64,000 bases of DNA, taken from contig JAQFVV010006208.1 in the NCBI GenBank assembly GCA_028023455.1, forward strand, positions 7,172,963-7,236,962, in the 5' to 3' direction. Of the stretch, positions 58,262 to 64,000 are shown piece by piece (positions within the stretch are counted from its first letter, which is position 1; the number at the start of each line of letters is the position of its first letter). A model generated the notes under the pieces. That model did no database searches and was not told the origin of the DNA. It saw only the letters and a list, made by a program, of their open reading frames with translations. This stretch comes from Epiperipatus broadwayi. Lineage: Eukaryota > Onychophora > Udeonychophora > Euonychophora > Peripatidae. Both the position numbers and the translations under genes were made by a program.

Positions 58262-58800
58262 TCTGATGTGATATGATGCACTGTGACTTCTCCTTATATG
58301 GAGTCAGGAATCTCTCAGCAACTATGCCCAGAGAAATCTGTTAGCCACTTTACCTTCCCTTTCCATTCCCACCCTAAGTTTTCCCATAATCTACTCCATC
58401 CCATTTCCACAACATAATCTTTGTCAACTCCATGACCTTCATATCTAAATCCCTCATCTTTTCCATGTGATGTGATGTGATATACTGTAGTTTCTCCTTA
58501 ATCGAAGTCAAGAATCTCTCATGTGATGATGTACTGTAGCTTCTTAAACGAAGTCAAGAATCTCTCAGCAATTATACCAAGAAAAACTTGTTAGCTACTT
58601 AATTTTACATTCTGCAATCTAATTTTTTCCATATTCTGCTCCATCCCATTTCCAGAACATAATCTTTGTCAACTCTACAGCCTTTAGATCTAAATCACCC
58701 TTATCTTTTTCCAAACCCAGCATAAAAACCAATAATCTACTTTCTGTATAGTCACTTTTTCCATATTTATTTTTCTCAGCAATGATAATATATGGTGCTT
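58262..58800 (-). mobile_element. Serial LINE 3' tails, two or three truncated copies
   Basis: Starts near 58262, 58466 and 58520 each begin with a GATGTGAT.TGATG..CTGTAG(C/T)TTCT block and continue with AGTCA(A/G)GAATCTCTCA. They are head-to-tail truncated copies of the element at 57685-58255. Confidence 0.7.
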
Positions 58801-59161
58801 CCATCTGGTGTTCATTGATCAGTCAAGATTATAATAAATAGCTCTGGAATGGAATACATAATAGTAAATTGCTGTCATAATGCAAATATTCAAAAGAAGC
58901 AGCCAATCATGTGAAGCTGTATTGAGTATATTTTTAAAATTTTAATAATCCTTTTATTTTTAAAGGCTCATCAATGAAGTGCAGTTATACTTTATTATCT
59001 ATTAATAAACATTATGCACTCACATACTTGAAATTAGCTATTTATGATATCTTACCAATTAATCAATTTATTTATTTTAAATCAGAGGGTTTTTTTTTTT
59101 TAGTTTTGGTATTGCATATCATATATTATATTGTGATCCTTCCATGTTGATTTAATATATC

Positions 59162-59400
59162 ACTAAACATCACATGATCACCATTCTTTATGCTTACACA
59201 AGCTATTTACACAAAGCCTAAACTCTCCATACAGTAGCACCACTCAGTGCAAGCCAGAGTAATCAACGGATGCAAGGAATGTTTGTGCATGAAATCCCTA
59301 ATTTGCACTGAGTGGCACTACTGTATGGAGAGTTTAGCTTCTATGTAAAAAGCTTGTATAAGCATAACAAATGGTGAACATGTGATGTTTAGCGATTTAA
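59162..59400. repeat. Family A fold-back without ribozyme
   Basis: CACTAAACATCACATGATCA on the left is mirrored by GAACATGTGATGTTTAGCG on the right. The arms include AACTCTCCATACAGTAGCAC and CACTCAGTGCAA. The centre lacks the CTGATGA region. Confidence 0.85.
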
Positions 59401-59579
59401 TACCAATCTTGTCCAATATGATTATGGTGATGGTGGTTATTAAAGAACCAAAGACACCAAAAAGTATGAATACTGAACTGAGTTCAGATCTATACTATAC
59501 AAGCTAATGAGCTTGAATTAAAAACATTATTGTGTTTTTATTTTAGAGTCAAAGCTTTATAGTTAACTAATAAGGTAAA

Positions 59580-59800
59580 AGGTGGCTGCTGGAGGGTTGC
59601 ATTAGATCCTAAGATCTAGGTGCAGTGCTCTCAGATCCAAGGCTCCTCACTGATGAAAGCCATAAGCTAGAAACTAGTCTGGGGATATTGGATGAGTAGG
59701 CACTAGATAGGAATTTTATGCACAAACCTTCTTGCATCCATTGATTACTTTGGCTTGCACTGAGTGATGCTACTGTATGCGAGAGTTTAGCATCTGTCTG
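59580..59800 (+). mobile_element. Family A single element with complete hammerhead
   Basis: It contains GATCTAGGTGCAGTGCTCTC, the ribozyme (59637-59691), GATGAGTAGGCACTAGATAG, and the arm sequence to GATGCTACTGTATGCGAGAG. It is not folded back, and may represent the basic unit from which the palindromes arose. Confidence 0.8.
59637..59691 (+). ncRNA. Hammerhead ribozyme, family A, sense strand, complete
   Basis: Stem I: an outer CCAA/UUGG and an inner UCCUCA/UGGGGA (one G-U pair) around an internal loop (GGC against UA). The core is CUGAUGA, stem II is AGC/GCU around CAUAA with a flanking A-A mismatch, and GAAA is followed by a zero-loop stem III ACU/AGU and C17. Predicted cleavage is after 59679. 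It lies 330 bases upstream of the microexon, inside the host intron. Confidence 0.78.
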
Positions 59801-60020
59801 TTGTTTTAATATAGTATAAATAAAATTATGTTGGTTTATTTAGGTGGATATTTTTTTTTTACTTTGTATTTTTTTTTTTAATTTTATAAAATGAATTAAT
59901 GCTGTAATGTATTGTATATTTAACTGTCAAAAATAAGAATGAAAGTTTAAAATATTTTAGGATAAATTTTATTTGTTGTTTGAATAGAATCTTAGCCGTT
60001 TTTTTTTTTTTTATATATAG

Positions 60021-60047
60021 GAGTATAGGTGTATTGTCATATTTACT
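60021..60047 (+). CDS. unc-89: Obscurin/Unc-89-like gene, 27-nt kinase microexon
   Basis: A microexon too short for ORF calling. A poly-T tract and TATATATAG precede it, and a consensus GTAAGT donor (60048-60053) follows. Its 27 bases complete the Trp codon begun at 53454, read SIGVLSYL, and end with CT, which joins A at 63400 to give Leu. The joined product reads LPADLWSIGVLSYLLLTG, the invariant kinase helix F pattern (DxWSxGVxxYxLLxG) with no missing or extra residue. Without it the kinase would lack nine residues of helix F. Frame, splice signals and family pattern agree, so confidence is high. Confidence 0.93.
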
Positions 60048-60894
60048 GTAAGTATAAAGGTTTTTTTTTTTTAAATATGTAGAACTAACTAAATATTTAA
60101 ATATTTTATAATTAATTATGTTAAAGTATAATGCTTAATAGGGCTTTTAAAAGTACAAATAAACTTTGTCAATTTGCTTTAGTTTTGGGTGTTGTTATTA
60201 TTGCATCTTCCAGGGACAGTAGACATCTTTGTTCACATAGTTGATAATATTCTAAATTTCACTTGATTTTCTTAATTATGTTTTTACTTATTACTGAACT
60301 TCTCTGGATTATTTCTAATAGTTAAGGAACAGTTGATATCCAACATTGATATTTCTTAAGAGAATTTGTAGCTTTCTGTATTGAAGATTGATTTCGTATT
60401 ATATCAGTATTCAAATATTATATAATGATATTCTGCAAATAATACAAGAAATTTTGATTTATATTGTGGCTATACATCATAATAATAAAAATATCACATA
60501 TGTATTAATGTTTTATCCATCTTTATATCTATATATTGATGAGGGAATAATCAGAATAAACTTTTATTGAAGAAATATTATGTTAGTCATGGTAACCATA
60601 TATTCATATCCTACTCCCACAAAATTATGCAATTTATGTTAAACATTTTAAAATACCTTTTCATTGTACTTATATCTGATATCAAGGTTTAAATAAAGAA
60701 TTTGAACATTTTATCTCAAAGTGTAAAATTTAACTGTAACCACTAGAACCATTTAGCACCTATCATTTGTAAACTTGAATCTTGGAATTAATTATGGTCA
60801 ATTTAACAGAATTCTTATAATATAATCTTCAATAACTTCTCTTCCTCTTTTCTTCTTTATTTTTGCTTTTCTAATATATAACATATAATAACCA

Positions 60895-61095
60895 CATTCC
60901 ATTCTTTTGACACTTTGAAGCAAAATATATTTATTTATTAATATTACAGTTTCGACTGTTCCTAGCAGTCTTCGTCAGATCTTAAGAGTTTAGTAGATAT
61001 TAAGATCTGACGAAGACTGCTAGGAACAGTCGAAACTGTAATATTAATAAATAAATATATTTTGCTTCAAAGTGTCAAAAGAGTGGAATGTGTTT
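60895..61095. repeat. Near-perfect palindrome, family C-like
   Basis: ACATTCCATTCTTTTGACAC is mirrored by GTGTCAAAAGAGTGGAATGT. The arms of about 90 bp contain TTCGACTGTTCCTAGCAGTC. Each half has CTGACGA-A-GACTG with CAGTC-GAAAC (core at 61007-61013 plus and 60971-60977 minus), a hammerhead-like arrangement with a 5-bp stem II. Stem III is not convincing (ACUGU), so ribozyme status is uncertain. Confidence 0.85.
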
Positions 61096-61790
61096 AATTT
61101 GTTTACTTCTGATTTTTTCCAATTTTAATGGATACTTTCTTAATTGAACTGAAAATGCATACTTGGCAAAATTTAATTTAAATCAGTTCAATATAAAATA
61201 GTGAGAAATTTTCAATCTTTTACAATTTCATAATTTTCTGAAATATTATACAAATTATGATGTCAACATTATTATAACTCCTCCATTTTACTTAGCCAAA
61301 AAACATTTTGAAGTCACCTAACAGCTAGATAACCCGTGTATAACTTTCATCCTTATTAGTGAAAAGTTTTCGGTGTAAATATTTATAGATCTCCATATTA
61401 AAAAGTGTTGGCACATTATCAACTCATATACTAAAATTATTATTTATTTAAAACAGAAAATAAAAGAATTATCTTATTTGAAGATTCGGTATCGTTCAAC
61501 GAAAGTAAAATAAAGAAGTAGTTAGCACAATCACACTGTGGTGGTTATTATTTACCATGTGGATGATCGATACTATTACAAACACCTTGATTATCTATAG
61601 AGATGAATTGAAAATGATATAGAAAATCCAGTCCTGTAATCACAAATATACAAGTATATAGTGAAGTAAAAAATTATGTATTGAATCTGATTCAAACACA
61701 GTCTCTCATTGATTAGCACTATGTCCCTATAATCATAGAGTACTAATGAAAATAAATATAGACACTGGAATGAAACTTTTATTTAAATTA
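61096..61790. other. A+T-rich intron, nothing recognised
   Basis: No repeats or coding potential identified. Confidence 0.4.
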
Positions 61791-61794
61791 TTAG

Positions 61795-62105
61795 TATATA
61801 AGGGTTCGAACTCAGACTTTCACACTACCCTCAACTCTCCATGCCATTTCATATTGCTGATCCACCTGTTCATACACATGTTGAAAAGATAAATAATCAG
61901 CATTATACGTATTTCATGCTAAACTAGCAAACCATCAGTTGATCCAGGTTACTATTTCCACACATATATACAATCAATTGTCAGCTTTATATTAAGATAG
62001 CCAATCTTCATACTTTAATGGACAGGCTTCAAACTACTCCAACCTATAACTCTTCGCTATCCATTTCATTGAAAATCTGATGATGGAACGTTTAAAGCTC
62101 ATGTT
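61795..62105 (-). mobile_element. Family B element, full-length minus copy
   Basis: In reverse complement it runs from GAGCTTTAAACGTTCCATCA through GTCCATTAAAGTATGAAGAT, the ribozyme remnant at 61890-61955 (CUGAUGG, A9 lost; GAAA and AUAC/GUAU kept), to the tRNA-like TGGCATGGAGAGTTGAGG (A-box-like) and GAGTTCGAACCC (B-box). This copy shows the tRNA-like part best. Confidence 0.75.
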
Positions 62106-62784
62106 AATGCCAAGGTTGTATCCCTTATATTATACATCATATATGTGCAGGTGTGTGTAAGCCTGTACAGTGTATTAGTGTGAAATGCTGTTATAGGATG
62201 TAAAAAAAAAATCGAATGATTAGTCAGCAAGAGAGTCATGTGATACTTGAGCACTGGAAATGCCAATTTGAGTTTTAGTCCTGAAAAGTTTGTCCTCTGC
62301 ATTGAACTTCAAAAGATATTGTAAGGTTTGAAGCTTAAAAACAATCATAATCATTGTATATTTGCAGATAAAGCACTTAAGGAAAGCATGTCCATGTTTG
62401 GGATTGCAGATTTAGCCCAGAATCATCATCGCCAGGCTGAGAGAATTCTTCAATGCGGAAATTAGGATTAATTGAGTCCATTCTACAAGTTTAAAATTGT
62501 AAATCAACTACTTAATCAGTTTTTATTAATTGCAAATAGCTTTTTACTCCAAAAACTTGAGCTGAGTCAAGCCCCTGTAAAAATGTATTTTTAAACCAAA
62601 TATATTCTAACTTAATAGCACTGAATTAACTTTTGGTGACTTCTCACCAGAATCATAGTGTGAAATTAATTAACTAATAATGCTGGGAGCAGGAAGAATA
62701 TATAGTTTATAAAATATGCAAATTATTGCAATGAGAAATGTGAATTATAAAAATCAGATGTTTCATTTTTTTGACGGGACGCAA

Positions 62785-63245
62785 TACTTTTTCCTTTTGA
62801 TTGAATTCGGGTGTCTTGCAATAATCTCTGCCTCCTTAAACTTTCTCTTATGATCAACCCTCTCTGTGCAGATGGTCTTAATAATAGAAGGGGAAAACGT
62901 GTCCTGTAGCAATCTTGTGATCCAGGAAAATTAATTTATATTGCCGGTTTTGTTTTGCCTTTTTATAAAGATAGGAGTGCTGGGTGATTCTCGTAGATCT
63001 GTTAGTTCAAAACTCTCTGTAGTATGTCGTTCTACATACTGGAGATGGGCATGAAATTTTATAAACTATTTGAGGAGCATGTTCGAATGGAGTTCTGTCT
63101 TTAGTATTGCTCAGATTATTAAAAGAGGGCAGTGTTCTAAATGCCATTCGAGCATTGTCTGAGTAAATGTTCCGAAGTTTTGTTGATATGCTAGGAATAT
63201 ACGGGAGGCTCATCCAAATCTTGGGTAGAATATTACTGATAGCGA
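62785..63245 (-). pseudogene. Penelope-like element, GIY-YIG end of the polyprotein
   Basis: The minus strand reads LPYIPSISTKLRNIYSDNAR, MAFRTLPSFNNL, KDRTPFEHAPQIVYKISCPS and VCRTTYYREF. Penelope-like proteins show this order between the reverse transcriptase and the GIY-YIG endonuclease (LPYV-G-S-KL-I, then VVYKIPC, then YIGET). Here YIGET has decayed to YYRE. Downstream frames read STPIFIKRQNKTGNI and FKEAEIIARHPNSIKRK. It is the only PLE coding sequence in the window. Confidence 0.72.
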
Positions 63246-63399
63246 CTCTGTTATTGTAGCTTTTTATAGGTTTTTAAAAAAATATTTGTTTTTTCTGTTA
63301 CTATTATTTTGATTTTGAAAAATAAATTAATTATAATAAAAAAAATTAGCACTAACAAATTTTATATTTTTAGTAATAATTTATTGGTTTTTTTTTCAG

Positions 63400-63552
63400 A
63401 CTTACTGGTATTTCTCCATTTTTGGGAGATAATGATAAAGAAACATTAGAGAACGTTATCAAAGGAGATTGGGACTTTGATAGGCAAGCGTTCTCCAAAG
63501 TATCTGATGATGCTAAAGATTTCATCAGAAGATTACTTATTATTGATTACAG
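63400..63552 (+). CDS. unc-89: Obscurin/Unc-89-like gene, helix G region of kinase
   Basis: A 153-nt exon with acceptor TTTTTTCAG and donor GTAATT, phase 2 in and out. It reads LTGISPFLGDNDKETLENV, then GDWDFDRQAF, then VSDDAKDFIRRLLIIDYR. This is kinase subdomains X and the start of XI. The G-x-W-D-F and S-D-x-A-K-D-F-I-x-x-L-L motifs are typical of the titin, obscurin and MLCK kinase branch. The expected conserved Arg and the 'HPW' helix should follow in an exon beyond the window. The last partial codon (AG) is consistent with the Arg of subdomain XI. Confidence 0.93.
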
Positions 63553-63700
63553 GTAATTTTTTTTTTTTTTTTTGAGAAATAATTTGAATTTTTAAAAAAA
63601 ACTTATAGAAATATTATATAAACCTTGCATTACATACACACACATTATATACATAGAAATGGGTTTGTCTCATAGCATGCACCACAGCGAATGCATAGTC

Positions 63701-63790
63701 TTTATAATGTGTGTGTGCATGCATATATATATATATATTTAAAGCTTAAATAATGTGTGTGTGCATGCATATATATATTTAAAACTTAAA
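63701..63790. repeat. Short direct duplication with TA microsatellite
   Basis: ATGTGTGTGTGCATGCATAT ... TTTAAA(G/A)CTTAAA occurs twice, about 54 bp apart. Confidence 0.7.
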
Positions 63791-63961
63791 AGAAAAGGAG
63801 AAATAAAATCTGGGATATCTTAAATATTGGTTAATCAAATAATATTTTTGATATTTTAAAATACTATTTAATTTCTGATTTAGCAAAAAATTAATTTTTA
63901 ATTAAGAAGAGGAAAAAATTATTTTTATACAAAGCAAATGCATTTATTTTAATGGGCATAT

Positions 63962-64000
63962 CATCATCATCATCATCATTATCAACCATTATCAATCCAC
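63962..64000 (-). mobile_element. 3' end of an RTE-like LINE running off the window
   Basis: ATCATCATCATCATTATCAA and CCATTATCAATCCAC match the 3' terminus of the copy at 10965-11000 (ATCATCATTGACAACCATTA). The body should continue beyond base 64000. Confidence 0.6.

Noticed and set aside
62075-62100. CTGATGATGGAACG hammerhead-like string
   Set aside because: No room for stem II and no GAAA; it belongs to the 5' part of a family B element.

Overview
This is animal nuclear DNA from an invertebrate. It is strongly A+T-rich by eye, with GT-AG introns up to about 22 kb, and it is packed with repeats. The only host gene I can support is on the + strand: ten internal exons of a giant muscle protein of the obscurin/Unc-89 family. 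An arthropod, perhaps a chelicerate, fits the kinase sequence best, but a lophotrochozoan such as a mollusc cannot be excluded. Neither end of the gene lies in the window.

Exon layout: linker (3820-3915), Fn3 (4045-4383), Ig (13048-13404), Ig (16218-16499), basic linker and start of the kinase (17983-18088), kinase N-lobe (21210-21410), hinge to catalytic loop (43703-43841), DFG to start of helix F (53282-53454), a 27-nt microexon in helix F (60021-60047), and helix G region (63400-63552). The ten exons join in one frame of about 624 codons. Fn3 and Ig modules sit on symmetric phase 1-1 exons. The kinase keeps the beta-3 Lys, helix C Glu, catalytic Asp and DFG, but has YID for HRD, Asp for the catalytic-loop Asn, and no third glycine in its glycine loop, so it is a probable weak kinase or pseudokinase.

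The rest is intron filled with transposon remains. There are RTE-like LINE pieces (5.3, 11, 19-21, 45 and 64 kb), a second LINE group with a TGATG-type tail (18-19 and 58 kb), a Jockey/CR1-like LINE (35.7-39.5 kb), a Penelope-like GIY-YIG fragment (63 kb), a pogo-like transposase end (48.6 kb), hAT-type non-autonomous elements (4.5, 35.2 and 47 kb) and tRNA-derived SINE-like units. More than 20 fold-back repeats are present.

The most interesting signal is a set of hammerhead self-cleaving ribozyme motifs carried by two or three dispersed repeat families, on both strands. Several keep the whole core (CUGANGA, GAAA, a very short stem III, and a stem I with an internal loop): minus strand at 9313-9360 and 15678-15732; plus strand at 44731-44788 and 59637-59691. 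One family joins the ribozyme to a tRNA-like 3' part. Others are tandem ribozyme copies or head-to-head palindromes. The sense-strand copies lie inside introns of the muscle gene. Domain names and ribozyme folds were worked out by reading the sequence; no search or folding program was run.
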